From Sphingomonas abaci (GTDB lineage Bacteria; Pseudomonadota; Alphaproteobacteria; Sphingomonadales; Sphingomonadaceae), in contig NZ_JACHNY010000001.1 in the NCBI RefSeq assembly GCF_014199625.1, forward strand, positions 248,001 to 312,000: DNA of 64,000 nucleotides. The letters run 5' to 3'. The translations under genes and the position numbers were made by a program. The notes under the pieces were generated by a model. It was not told where the DNA came from and ran no database searches. It saw only the letters and a program-made list of their open reading frames with translations. Below, piece after piece: positions 34,899-44,072 of the stretch; the first letter of the stretch is position 1, and each line of letters opens with the position of its first letter.

Positions 34899-35860
34899 CG
34901 GCGCCGAATCGCACCGATATCCTGATGCCCGCCCCGATGGCGCGGGGCGTGGTCCAGGCATTGGACCAGCGCTTCGCACTGCACCGTCTGTGGGAGCAGT
35001 CCGATCCGGACCGCTATCTGACGAGCATCGCCCCCCGCATCCGGGGCATGGCGGTGGGCGGCGCGGCCGGGCGGATCGACGCGGGCTGGTTCGACCGGCT
35101 TCCGGCGCTGGAGATCGTCGCGCATTTCGGCGTCGGCTACGAGACGATCGATGCCGCCGCCGCCGCCGCGCGCGGGATCACCGTCACCAACACACCGGGC
35201 GTGCTCGACGCGGAGGTCGCCGACCTGACCATCGGCCTGCTGCTCGCGACGCTGCGCCGCCTGCCCCAGGCCGACCGGTTCGTGCGCGACGGACGTTGGC
35301 CCGGCGGCCCCTTTCCGCTGTCGCCGAGCTTGCGCGGCCGGCGCGTCGGTATTTTGGGACTGGGCGCGATCGGCAAGGCAGTGGCGCGGCGGCTGGAGGG
35401 GTTCGACGTTCCGATCGCCTATCACGGCCGCTCGCGACAGCCGGACGTAAGCTATGCCTATCACGAAAGCCCGACTGGACTGGCGGCGGCATCGGACGTG
35501 CTGATCGCGATCGTGCCGGGTGGGGCCGGCACCCGCCATCTGGTCGATGCGGCGGTGTTGGACGCGCTTGGGCCGGACGGCGTGTTCGTCAACGTCGCAC
35601 GCGGCAGCGTCGTCGACCAGGATGCGCTGGTCGCTGCGCTGGCGGAACGCCGCATCCTCGCCGCCGGACTCGACGTCTATGCCGACGAACCGAACGTGCC
35701 CGAGGCGCTGGTCGCGATGGAGCAGGTCGTGCTGCTCCCGCATCTGGGCTCGGCGTCGGAGCGGACGCGCGCGGCGATGGGCCGGCTGGTGGTCGACAAC
35801 CTTGCCACCTGGTTCACGACCGGCCGCGCGCTGACGCCGGTGGCGGAGACGCGCGGCTGA
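34895..35860 (+). CDS. D-2-hydroxyacid dehydrogenase (glyoxylate/hydroxypyruvate reductase type)
   Basis: NAD(P)-dependent dehydrogenase of 321 residues. The cofactor loop is VGILGLGAIGKAVARRLEGF. The catalytic residues are Arg in NVARGSVVDQDAL, Glu in DVYADEPNVP and His in LLPHLGSASERTR, as in GhrB and hydroxypyruvate reductases. The residue following beta-2 is in HGRSRQPD, which suggests NADPH preference. Likely reaction is reduction of glyoxylate or hydroxypyruvate. It is coupled to the UVR-motif gene by ATGA overlap and converges with the M3 peptidase. Confidence 0.87.
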   Translation: MTAPNRTDILMPAPMARGVVQALDQRFALHRLWEQSDPDRYLTSIAPRIRGMAVGGAAGRIDAGWFDRLPALEIVAHFGVGYETIDAAAAAARGITVTNTPGVLDAEVADLTIGLLLATLRRLPQADRFVRDGRWPGGPFPLSPSLRGRRVGILGLGAIGKAVARRLEGFDVPIAYHGRSRQPDVSYAYHESPTGLAAASDVLIAIVPGGAGTRHLVDAAVLDALGPDGVFVNVARGSVVDQDALVAALAERRILAAGLDVYADEPNVPEALVAMEQVVLLPHLGSASERTRAAMGRLVVDNLATWFTTGRALTPVAETRG

Positions 35861-35879
35861 CGCGTCTCCGTCACTCGGC

Positions 35880-37913
35880 TCAGGCCAGCCCGCGCCGGAC
35901 CAGCAGGGCGTCGATCCCGGCATCGCGGCCGCGAAAGGCGCGGAAACTGTCCGCCGCGGGCCGGCTGGCGCCCCGCGCCAGCACCTCGGCGCGGAAGGCG
36001 TCGCCGGTCGCGCGGTCGACCAGCCCCGCCTCGGCGAAGCGCTGGAAACCGTCGGCGGCGAGCACCTCCGCCCACAGATAGCTGTAATAGCCCGCCGCAT
36101 AGCCGCCGGCGAAGATATGGCTGAACGCGTGTGGGAAGCGGTGCCATTCGGGCGGCCGGATCACCGCCACCTCGTCGCGCACCGCCTCCAGCACCTCCAT
36201 CGGATCGGTGCCCATCGTGCCGAGATGGAGCAGCAGGTCGAACAAGGCGAACTCGATCTGCCGCACCACCATCATCGCCGAATGGTAGCGTCGCGCCGCG
36301 ACCAGCGCCTCGAACATCGCCGGGGGCAGCGGCGCACCGGTAGCGTGATGGCCGGACATGCTCGTCAGAACCGCCCGATCCCAGGCGAAATCCTCCATCA
36401 ACTGGCTGGGCAGCTCGATCGCGTCCCATTCGAAGCCGCTGGTCCCGGCGATGCCCGGCCGGTCGACCAGCGTGCAGAGGTGATGGAGGCAATGGCCGGT
36501 CTCGTGCAGCAGCGTCAACACATCGCCATGGCTGAGCAGCGACGGCGTGTCCGTCCCCTGCGGGGCGAAGTTGCACACCAGATAGGCGACCGGGACGCTG
36601 ACGATATTGCCGTCGCGCAGGCGCGGCCGCGCCTCCGCCATCCAGGCGCCGCCGCGCTTGCCGGGCCGGGCGTGCAGGTCGAGATAGAGACCTGCGAACA
36701 CGCCGCCATCCTCGTCGGCAACGTCATAATAGCGTGCGTCGGGATGCCACAGGTCGACATCCTCGCGCCGGCTCAGACGAATGCCGAACAGTCGGCCGAG
36801 CAGCGCCTGCCATCCTTCCAGCACCCGCTCGACCGGGAAGTGCGCGCGCACCGCCTGCTCGTCGACCGCATAGCGGGAGGCGCGCAACCGTTCGCTGGCG
36901 AAGCCGACGTCCCAGGGCTGGAGATCCACGATGCCCAGCTCGGCCGCTGCGAAATCACGCAGCTCGGCCAGTTCGCGCTCGGCGATCGGCTTGGCCCGTT
37001 TGGCGAGGTCGCGCAGGAAGGTCAGCACCTCGCCCGCGTCCGGCGCCATCTTGGTCGCCAGCGACAAGGCCACCGGATCGGTGTAGCCCAGCAGATGCGC
37101 CAGCTCGTGACGCAACGTCAGCAGCCGGGCAATGCGCGCGCCATTATCGAAACGACCGGCGTCCGGCCCCCGGTCCGATGCGCGTGTGCCGAAGGCTTCG
37201 TAAACGCGGGCGCGCAGGTCGCGATCCTCGGCGAAGGTCAGGATCGCGCTGACGCTCGGCTGGTGGAGCGTGACCAGCCAGCCGTCCAGCCCCTTGGCCT
37301 GCGCGGCGGCGGCGAACATGCCGCGATCGGCATCGGACACACCCGCCAGCCGCGCCGGATCGGTGATGTGTTCGGACCAGGCATCGGTGGCGTCCAGCAC
37401 CGCGCTGCCGAATTCAGTGCCGAGTTGCGACAGCTCGACAGAGATCGCGGCGAAGCGCGCTCGCGCGTCCGCCTCCAGCGCGACGCCCGACAGGGTAAAG
37501 TCGCGGGTCGCCCGCTCCACCGCCACCCGGTCGGGCCGGGGAAGGTCGGCAAAGGCCGGCGCGGCGGTCAAGGCGACGAGCAGGTCGTAGATGTCGCGGT
37601 TCTGGTGCAGCCGCGTGCTCGCCTCGACCAGCCGGCCCATGCCCTCGGCATAGGCGAGGCGCAGCTCCGGCGTGTCGGCGACACCGTGCAGGTGCGACAC
37701 CGCCGACCAGAGCGCGTCGATTGCGGTGCTGGCGCGCTCCAGCGGCATCCACACCGTCTCGAAATCGGTCGGACGCTCGACCACGAGCCGTGCGACGATC
37801 GCGTCCTGGTCGGCGATCGCCTGGTCCAGCGCGGGCAGGATCGCCTCCGGCGTCAGCGCCGAGAAGGACGGCAGTTCGGTCGGCAGGGTCAGAGCGGCAG
37901 TCGTCATGGACAC
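35880..37913 (-). CDS. M3-family metallopeptidase (oligopeptidase A / Dcp type)
   Basis: Peptidase of 677 residues, close to the family length. The zinc motif is HETGHCLHHL, with the further Glu ligand about 28 residues on, in the FEWDAIELPSQLMEDFAWD segment characteristic of oligopeptidase A. A C-terminal HAFSHIFAGGYAAGYYSYLW motif supplies substrate-binding His and Tyr residues. There is no signal peptide, so it is probably cytoplasmic and degrades short peptides, including cleaved signal peptides. It stands as a single gene between the dehydrogenase and the LOV operon. Confidence 0.9.
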   Translation of the reverse strand: MSMTTAALTLPTELPSFSALTPEAILPALDQAIADQDAIVARLVVERPTDFETVWMPLERASTAIDALWSAVSHLHGVADTPELRLAYAEGMGRLVEASTRLHQNRDIYDLLVALTAAPAFADLPRPDRVAVERATRDFTLSGVALEADARARFAAISVELSQLGTEFGSAVLDATDAWSEHITDPARLAGVSDADRGMFAAAAQAKGLDGWLVTLHQPSVSAILTFAEDRDLRARVYEAFGTRASDRGPDAGRFDNGARIARLLTLRHELAHLLGYTDPVALSLATKMAPDAGEVLTFLRDLAKRAKPIAERELAELRDFAAAELGIVDLQPWDVGFASERLRASRYAVDEQAVRAHFPVERVLEGWQALLGRLFGIRLSRREDVDLWHPDARYYDVADEDGGVFAGLYLDLHARPGKRGGAWMAEARPRLRDGNIVSVPVAYLVCNFAPQGTDTPSLLSHGDVLTLLHETGHCLHHLCTLVDRPGIAGTSGFEWDAIELPSQLMEDFAWDRAVLTSMSGHHATGAPLPPAMFEALVAARRYHSAMMVVRQIEFALFDLLLHLGTMGTDPMEVLEAVRDEVAVIRPPEWHRFPHAFSHIFAGGYAAGYYSYLWAEVLAADGFQRFAEAGLVDRATGDAFRAEVLARGASRPAADSFRAFRGRDAGIDALLVRRGLA

Positions 37914-38096
37914 TCTCTCGTTAATCGGACGGACGGGTCTCGTCGTTACATAGGGCGGCGATCGCCCCCGTGCACCCGGTGTCGCAAAGCGGGACGGCGG
38001 AAATCGCCGCCGCGAGGTACGACCCTTTCTGCCTGGCCCTTGTCTAGATAAGGTTTATGGGGCTAACCCCCATGTCTCTCCAACGACGGGCCTGAC

Positions 38097-38654
38097 GTGC
38101 AATCCGAGCTACCCTCAACGCTGGTCGACTATCTGCGGCACTCCCGTGTCGCGCTGGCGGTGGCCTCGGCGGCGGACGACAATCCGCTGGTCCATGTCAA
38201 CGCCGCCTTCACCGCGCTGACCGGCTATGAGCCCGAGGATGTGATCGGCCGCAACTGTCGCATGCTCCAGCACAATGCCCCGAACATCGAACCGCGCGCG
38301 CGGCTGCGCGAGTTCATCGCCAACGAGCATCAGCCCAATGTGCGGACGCTGATCGTCAATTTCCGCAAGGATGGCCGGCCCTTCGTCAACCTCCTCTATA
38401 TGTCGCGGCTGCGCGCCATGAGCGGCGGGTCGCATTATCTCTTCGCCTCGCAATTCGATGTGAGCCGCTCGCATGGCGAGCTGCTGGCCGACTACAACAG
38501 CGCGCTGGAGGCGACCCTGGGCAAGCTGGTGCCGATCGCCGAAGAGGCGGGGATCGTGGTGGAGGGCACGCTGCTGACCATCGCCAACAGCGCCGCCACC
38601 ATCGCCCAAGCGAAGATGATGCTGGCGGGCCTCGACATGGCGAGCCATGCATAA
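38097..38654 (+). CDS. Short LOV blue-light photoreceptor
   Basis: Protein of 185 residues with one flavin-binding LOV domain. The photoactive Cys is Cys54 in IGRNCRMLQ. The flavin contacts Arg55 and Gln58 are in the same motif, Asn residues occur in IVNFRKDGRPFVNLLYMSRL, and the Gln that senses flavin protonation is in LFASQFDVS. About 60 helical residues follow (LLADYNSALEATLGKLVPIA) without an output domain, as in short LOV proteins that signal by dimerisation. GTG 38097 is the only well-placed start. It overlaps the CheB-CheR-kinase gene by 8 bases, which suggests that the light signal is passed to that kinase. The ATGGGG...CCCCAT hairpin at 38057-38073 lies in the leader. Confidence 0.88.
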   Translation: MQSELPSTLVDYLRHSRVALAVASAADDNPLVHVNAAFTALTGYEPEDVIGRNCRMLQHNAPNIEPRARLREFIANEHQPNVRTLIVNFRKDGRPFVNLLYMSRLRAMSGGSHYLFASQFDVSRSHGELLADYNSALEATLGKLVPIAEEAGIVVEGTLLTIANSAATIAQAKMMLAGLDMASHA

Positions 38655-41600
38655 CGTCGTCCAGGCCCAGGAGTCGGCGGCGGCGCCCGCCACCGCCGCC
38701 GTGCCGGTCGTCGGCATCGGCGCGTCGGCCGGAGGCCTGGAGGCGCTGCGCGAGATGCTGGCGCCGGCGCGGCTGCCGACCGGCCTGGCCTTCGTCGTGG
38801 TTCAGCATCTCGATCCCAATCACGAGAGCATGCTGGCCGAGCTGCTCGACCGCACCACGGGGCTGAGGGTGCTGCAATGCGCGGGTGGCGAGCGGATCGC
38901 GGCCGATACCGTCCACATCATCCCGCCCGGGCACGGCCTGGCGATCCGCGAGGGCCGGCTGGAGCTGACCGACTTCCAGCAGCCGCGCGGACTGCGCAGA
39001 CCGATCGACGATTTCTTCCAGTCGCTCGCCGTCGACCAGCAGGCCAATGCCGCCTGCGTGATTCTGTCGGGCACCGGCGCGGATGGCACCACCGGCCTGC
39101 GCGCCATCAAGGAGAATGGCGGCGTTTGCCTGGTCCAGCAGCCGGAAAGCGCGCGCTATGACGGGATGCCGCTGTCGGCGGTCGGCACCGGCCTGGTCGA
39201 CTTCGTCAAGCCGGCGGGCGAGATCCTGGAATGCATCCGCACCTTTTTCGATCGCCGTCAGCGGGGTCCGGGCGTGGTGGAGGCGGATATCGTCGCCGAC
39301 CATGTCGACGATCTCTGCCATGTCCTGCGCAACGCGATCGGCCACGATTTCTCCGGCTACAAGCGCTCGACCCTGGTCCGCCGGGTCGAGCGGCGGATGC
39401 ACGTGCTGGGTCTGGACACGGGCCGGGCCTATCTCGCGCGCATCCGTACCGATCCGCGGGAGTGCGAGGCGCTGTTCCGCGACCTGCTGATCAACGTCAC
39501 CCGCTTTTTCCGCGATGCCGAGGCGTTCGAGGTGCTGCGCACCCGCGCGATCGAGCCGCTGATGCGCCAGCGTACGGCGGACGAGGATATCCGCGTCTGG
39601 ATCCCCGCCTGCTCCAGCGGCGAGGAAGCCTATACGATCGCGATGCTGTTCGCAGAGGCGGCGCGGCTGTCAGGCCAGCCGCTGGCGGTACAGATTTTCG
39701 CGACCGACATCGACGAACAGATGCTGGCGATCGCGCGCGAGGGCACCTATCCCGCTTCCGCCCTGGCCGACCTGCCGGCCGAGCTGCGCGACCGCTACAC
39801 CATCCTCCATGCCGAGCGGTTCACCATGTCGTCCGCGATCCGCGACATGATCCGCTTTTCCAGTCACAGCCTGGTGAAGGACCCGCCCTTCTCGCGCATC
39901 GACCTGCTGTCGTGCCGCAATCTCCTGATCTATTTCGACGACCGGCTTCAGCAATCGGTAGTGCCATTGCTTCATTATTCGGTGCGGCCGGGCGGCTACC
40001 TGTTCCTGGGCCCGTCCGAGTCGGTCAGCCGCTTCGAGCATCTGTTCCGGCCGATCGACCAGCAGGCGCGGCTGTTCGAACGCTCGCCCGGCGCGCCTAG
40101 CTATCCCATCGACCTGCCCGGCGGCGGTCGCGAGCGGCCGTTGCGCCGCGAGCGCGACGGCGGCGTCGAACCGCCGACGCTCGTCAACGAACGGCTGGCG
40201 GTGCGTCGGCTGGTCGAACGCTATGCCCCGCCCAGCCTGGTCGTCGACCAGGACGGCGCGATCATCTCCGCCTATGGCAAGCTCGGCCGGTATTTCGAGT
40301 TCCCGGTCACCCGCACCGGCGGCAGCAGCGCGGTGAACCTGGCCCGCGCCGGGTTGCGCACCGTGATCGGCCCGTTGCTGCGCCAGGCGCGCGACGAGCG
40401 TCGCCGGGTGATCGCCCGCGACGTCAAGATCGAGACGGATTACGGCGTCCAGCCGGTCGAGGTGATCTGCGATCCGCTCGGCGACGGCACACTGCTCTGC
40501 GTGTTCCGCGACACCGGCCCGTTCCGCCCGGACGACGGCGGCGAACTGCACGACCTGGAGTCGGGCGACGATCATTTCGAGGCGCTGGAGGACGAGCTGC
40601 GCCTGACCCGCCACCGACTGCGCTCCGCGATCGAGGAACTGGAGACCGCGAACGAGGAGCTGAAGAGCTCCAACGAAGAAATGATGTCGATGAACGAGGA
40701 GCTGCAATCGACCAACGAGGAACTCTCCACCGTCAATGACGAGCTGAAGAGCAAGGTCGACCAACTCACCGTCGCCAATTCCGACCTGCGCAACTTTTAC
40801 GAGTCGACCGACCTGGCGGTCGTGGTGCTCGACGCCGACCAGCGGGTGCGCAGCTTCACCGAGGCGGCGACCAGCGTCTTCCCGCTCAAGCCCGCCGATC
40901 GCGGGCGGCCGCTCGCCGATGTCGCCAGTCGCCTGTCGGGATCGTCACATCTCGACGATGCGCGCGCGGTGGCCGGCGGCGCGCTGCCGATCCAGCGCCG
41001 GGTAACGACGCTGGACGGCGGCCGGGTCTTCTCCATGCGCGTCCTGCCCTATCACACCCAGTCGGGCGAGACCGACGGCGCGACGCTGGTGCTGACCGAG
41101 ATCACCGACGCGCTGGCGCTGGAACGCCAGCTCGCCGCCGAGCGCGAGCGCCTGGACCTGGCGATCCGCGCCGCCGGCATCGGCGTCTGGGAATATTGCC
41201 CGGACTCCGGCACGACGGTGCTCGACCCCACCGAGCGCGACCTGCTGGGAGCGGGCGATGCCGAAATGGCGCACATCGACCCCGTCCTGTCGCGCGTGCC
41301 GCCCGAGGACCGCGCGGTGATCGGCGCCGCGCTGGACCGGACCATCCGGGGCGAGGGCGATTTCGAGGCGACGTTCCGGATTCGCCGCGACGATGGGGCG
41401 ATCCGCTGGGTCAAGGGGATCGGGCGGCTGGTCGCCAATTCCGAGCCCAGCCGGCTGGTCGGCGTGTCGATCGACGTGACGCCGGAACATCTGCTGGCGG
41501 AAACCCGCGACCTGATGCTGCGCGAGATGAATCACCGGGTGAAGAACCTGTTCGCGGTGATCGCCGGCATGATCACCATCGCCGCGCGCAGCCATGTCGC

Positions 41601-42093
41601 GGTTCCGGGCTTCGCGGAGGATATCCGCAACCGCATCGCCGCGCTCGGCCGGGCGCATTCGCTCGCCTCCCCCGCCGGCGCCTCCCAGGCGATCAACCTG
41701 CGCGACCTCGTCGCCGCGACGCTTGCCCCCTATGACGACCAGGGCCGGATCGGGATCGAGGGGCCGGCGCTGACGCTGGATCGCGAATGCCTGTCGCCGA
41801 TCGCGCTGATTCTGCACGAATGGGCGACGAACTCGATCAAATATGGCGCGTTGAGCAGCCCCGACGCGCACGGCCTGACCATTGGCTGGCGCTGCGAGGA
41901 AGGCGGCGTGAGGGTGATATGGAACGAGGAATGCGAACGCATCGAGGCACCGGCCGCCGCCAAGCCGGGCTTCGGCTCGATCCTGGTGGACACCAGCGTG
42001 CGCCAGTTGCGCGGCACGCTGACCCGCTCGGTCGAGGCCGGGCGCTTCCATATGGAGATTCTGTTGCCGCACAGCGTGCTGATCGATGAGTGA
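38647..42093 (+). CDS. CheB-CheR-PAS-HWE histidine kinase fusion
   Basis: Protein of 1148 residues. The N-terminal CheB methylesterase domain has its triad Ser27 (GIGASAGG), His54 (VVQHLDPNH) and Asp146 (SGTGADG). CheR methyltransferase follows (about 215-480) with FSGYKRSTLVRRVERRM and IPACSSGEEAYTIAM. Next come a PAS-like segment, a Glu/Asn-rich coiled coil (ETANEELKSSNEEMMSMNEE), two PAS domains, and an HWE/HisKA_2 kinase with phospho-acceptor His963 in EMNHRVKNLFAVI. ATP-binding motifs are HEWATNSIKYGALS and the W-x-E in IWNEE. This class joins receptor-methylation enzymes to a light- or stress-type kinase; no chemoreceptor genes are nearby. It overlaps both the LOV gene and the response regulator by 8 bases. 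Confidence 0.88.
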   Translation: MHNVVQAQESAAAPATAAVPVVGIGASAGGLEALREMLAPARLPTGLAFVVVQHLDPNHESMLAELLDRTTGLRVLQCAGGERIAADTVHIIPPGHGLAIREGRLELTDFQQPRGLRRPIDDFFQSLAVDQQANAACVILSGTGADGTTGLRAIKENGGVCLVQQPESARYDGMPLSAVGTGLVDFVKPAGEILECIRTFFDRRQRGPGVVEADIVADHVDDLCHVLRNAIGHDFSGYKRSTLVRRVERRMHVLGLDTGRAYLARIRTDPRECEALFRDLLINVTRFFRDAEAFEVLRTRAIEPLMRQRTADEDIRVWIPACSSGEEAYTIAMLFAEAARLSGQPLAVQIFATDIDEQMLAIAREGTYPASALADLPAELRDRYTILHAERFTMSSAIRDMIRFSSHSLVKDPPFSRIDLLSCRNLLIYFDDRLQQSVVPLLHYSVRPGGYLFLGPSESVSRFEHLFRPIDQQARLFERSPGAPSYPIDLPGGGRERPLRRERDGGVEPPTLVNERLAVRRLVERYAPPSLVVDQDGAIISAYGKLGRYFEFPVTRTGGSSAVNLARAGLRTVIGPLLRQARDERRRVIARDVKIETDYGVQPVEVICDPLGDGTLLCVFRDTGPFRPDDGGELHDLESGDDHFEALEDELRLTRHRLRSAIEELETANEELKSSNEEMMSMNEELQSTNEELSTVNDELKSKVDQLTVANSDLRNFYESTDLAVVVLDADQRVRSFTEAATSVFPLKPADRGRPLADVASRLSGSSHLDDARAVAGGALPIQRRVTTLDGGRVFSMRVLPYHTQSGETDGATLVLTEITDALALERQLAAERERLDLAIRAAGIGVWEYCPDSGTTVLDPTERDLLGAGDAEMAHIDPVLSRVPPEDRAVIGAALDRTIRGEGDFEATFRIRRDDGAIRWVKGIGRLVANSEPSRLVGVSIDVTPEHLLAETRDLMLREMNHRVKNLFAVIAGMITIAARSHVAVPGFAEDIRNRIAALGRAHSLASPAGASQAINLRDLVAATLAPYDDQGRIGIEGPALTLDRECLSPIALILHEWATNSIKYGALSSPDAHGLTIGWRCEEGGVRVIWNEECERIEAPAAAKPGFGSILVDTSVRQLRGTLTRSVEAGRFHMEILLPHSVLIDE

Positions 42094-42451
42094 TGTCGTG
42101 CTGCTCGTCGAGGACGAGCTGTTCATCGCCATGGACCTGCAGATGACGATCGAGGATGCCGGCTTCTCCGTCGAGGGGCCGTGCACCAGCGTCAGCGAGG
42201 CGCAGGATCGGATCGACCGGCTGGGCAGCGCGGCGCTTGCCGCTGCGCTGCTCGACGTGCGGCTGTCCGACGGTATTGTGTTCCCGGCCGCCGACCGGCT
42301 CTATGCCGATGGCGTGCCGCTGATCTTCCATTCGGGCCATGCCGATGACGGCGAATTGCGCCGCCGCTATCCCAAGGCGCAGATCTGCCCCAAGCCCAGC
42401 GCGCCGGCCGATCTGACCGCCGCGCTGCACCATTGCGTGCAGGGCGGCTGA
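42086..42451 (+). CDS. Single-domain response regulator
   Basis: Receiver domain of 121 residues with no output domain. Acidic residues Glu9, Asp10 and Glu11 and the acceptor Asp57 in LLDVRLSDG are present, as are the Ser in IFHSGHAD and the Lys in CPKPSAP. Such receivers follow HWE kinases as phosphate sinks or relays. It overlaps the upstream kinase by 8 bases and is almost certainly its partner. It converges with the mannitol-dehydrogenase-family gene, with 13 bases between stop codons. Confidence 0.88.
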   Translation: MSDVVLLVEDELFIAMDLQMTIEDAGFSVEGPCTSVSEAQDRIDRLGSAALAAALLDVRLSDGIVFPAADRLYADGVPLIFHSGHADDGELRRRYPKAQICPKPSAPADLTAALHHCVQGG

Positions 42452-42464
42452 TCAGGCCACTCGC

Positions 42465-43910
42465 TCAAGCCGCGCCGAGCAGCGTCTCCCACCGCCCCGC
42501 CAGCGCGTCGCCGGCCGCCCCGGCGATCGCCTCGACCACCGCGGCATCCTCGAACAGACCGGGCTGAAGGCCAATCGCCGCCTCCGCCAGCCGGCTGGTC
42601 ACCGCCAGCGGATCGCCGCCCGAAGCGATTGTCGCCAGCCGGTCGCCGGCCGGGTCGACGATCGGCGCGCCCGCTCTCGCGCGGGTGATGAGGAAGGCGA
42701 TCCAGCAGCCCAGCGCCGCCACGACATGGCGCGGCATCCGCCCCGCCGCCCGGTGCGCGGCCAGCGTGTCGCCTAGGCGATAGGGCAGCTTCTGCGACCC
42801 GTCCTGCGCGATCTGGTCCAGCCGGTGGACGATCACCGGATTGCGGAAGCGTGCCAGCACCGCCGCGCCATAGGCCGCCAGGTCGAGCCCCGGCACGTCG
42901 GGCAGAACGGTGGCGATCTCGTCGCGGATCATCGCCTCCACGAAGCCGGCCAGCGCCGGATCGGCCATCGCGCCCGCGACGCTCTCGTGCCCGCGTAGCA
43001 GGCCGGCATAGGCCAGGGTCGAGTGGCTGCCGTTCAGGATGCGCAGCTTGGCGCGCTCATATCCGGCGACATTGTCGGTCAACGTCGCGCCCACCGAGGC
43101 GAGGTCGGGGCCAAGCGGACGGCCATTGTCCTCGATCACCCATTGCGCGAACGCCTCGCGCTGCACCGGCGCGTCATCGCCCAGGCCGCCCAACGCGTCC
43201 AAGACCGTCGCCCCCAGCGCCGCGTCGCTCGCCGGGGTGATCGAGTCGACCATGGTCGACCGCACGTCCAGCCTGGCGTCGATCCATGCCGCAAGGTCCG
43301 CATCGCGGGCTTGGGCGAAGGCGACCAGCGCGGCACGCAGCTTGGCGCCATTGTTCGCCAGATTGTCGCAGGGCATCACCACGAACGGCACGGTGCCGGT
43401 CGCCCGCCGCGCGGCCAGGCCGGCGACGATCCAGCCGACCAGGCTGCGCGGCGCGCCCGGCCCGGCCAGGTCATGGACGATATCGGGATGCGCCAGGTCG
43501 AGCGTGCCGTCCGCCGCCAGGCAATAGCCCTTCTCGGTCACGGTGCTGGTCACCAGCCCAACCGCCGGGTCGGCGAGCAGCGCCTGCGTCTCGGCGGCAT
43601 CCTCGGGCGACAGGAATCGGCGATGCGCGCCGATCACGCGGAAGCTGGCCTCGGCATCGCGGATCGCCAGCGTGTAGAGCCCGTCCTGCGCCGCCAGCGC
43701 ATCGATCGTGCCACGGCTGCGCATCGACACCACCGCAATCCCCCAGCGCGGATCGCGGTCGAGCAGCGAGTCGACATAGGCCGCCTGATGCGCGCGGTGG
43801 AAGGCGCCGGGGCCGAAATGGACGATGCCGACCGTCACCGCATCCCGGCCGCGCGGCGTCGCGACATCGGCGGGCACGCGGGCCAGGGTCTCGTTCGACA
43901 GCTTTTCCAT
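42465..43910 (-). CDS. Mannitol dehydrogenase family oxidoreductase (fructuronate/tagaturonate reductase type)
   Basis: NAD-dependent dehydrogenase of 481 residues. The N-terminal cofactor region is TVGIVHFGPGAFHRAHQAAY. The catalytic Lys lies in the RAKLRILNGSHSTLAYAGLL block, with the N-x2-H of the family. The length matches UxuB/mannitol dehydrogenase. ATG 43910 is chosen because GGAGAGG precedes it; the upstream open frame is shadow. It is divergent from uxaC by 162 bases, which favours reduction of D-fructuronate to D-mannonate or tagaturonate to altronate over mannitol oxidation. The dehydratase that should follow (UxuA or UxaA) is not in the window. Confidence 0.82.
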   Translation of the reverse strand: MEKLSNETLARVPADVATPRGRDAVTVGIVHFGPGAFHRAHQAAYVDSLLDRDPRWGIAVVSMRSRGTIDALAAQDGLYTLAIRDAEASFRVIGAHRRFLSPEDAAETQALLADPAVGLVTSTVTEKGYCLAADGTLDLAHPDIVHDLAGPGAPRSLVGWIVAGLAARRATGTVPFVVMPCDNLANNGAKLRAALVAFAQARDADLAAWIDARLDVRSTMVDSITPASDAALGATVLDALGGLGDDAPVQREAFAQWVIEDNGRPLGPDLASVGATLTDNVAGYERAKLRILNGSHSTLAYAGLLRGHESVAGAMADPALAGFVEAMIRDEIATVLPDVPGLDLAAYGAAVLARFRNPVIVHRLDQIAQDGSQKLPYRLGDTLAAHRAAGRMPRHVVAALGCWIAFLITRARAGAPIVDPAGDRLATIASGGDPLAVTSRLAEAAIGLQPGLFEDAAVVEAIAGAAGDALAGRWETLLGAA

Positions 43911-44072
43911 ATCCTCTCCCCCACGGCGTCTCGCCATCGTCCGGCCTCTCCCTGCCGCGCCGGGCCTGCCCGGGCAAGTCCGGCCCGGTCCGATTGACTT
44001 GCCCCTGGCCCCGTGCCTACCACCCCGGCCCGACGATCCGCCACGGGCGGCGCGTGACCAGAGAGGATAATC
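43911..44072. promoter_or_regulatory. Divergent promoter region of the hexuronate genes
   Basis: A TTGACT -35 candidate at 43994-43999 faces uxaC, with a weak TACCAC-like -10 at 44018-44023. GAGAGG before GTG 44073 and GGAGAGG before ATG 43910 are mirror-image ribosome-binding sites. GCCCGGGC-like GC-rich symmetry near 43970 is present, but no regulator gene is nearby. Confidence 0.4.

Noticed and set aside
36117..38051. 644-codon plus-strand frame opposite the M3 peptidase
   Set aside because: Shadow of the peptidase, which has HExxH and full-length family similarity.
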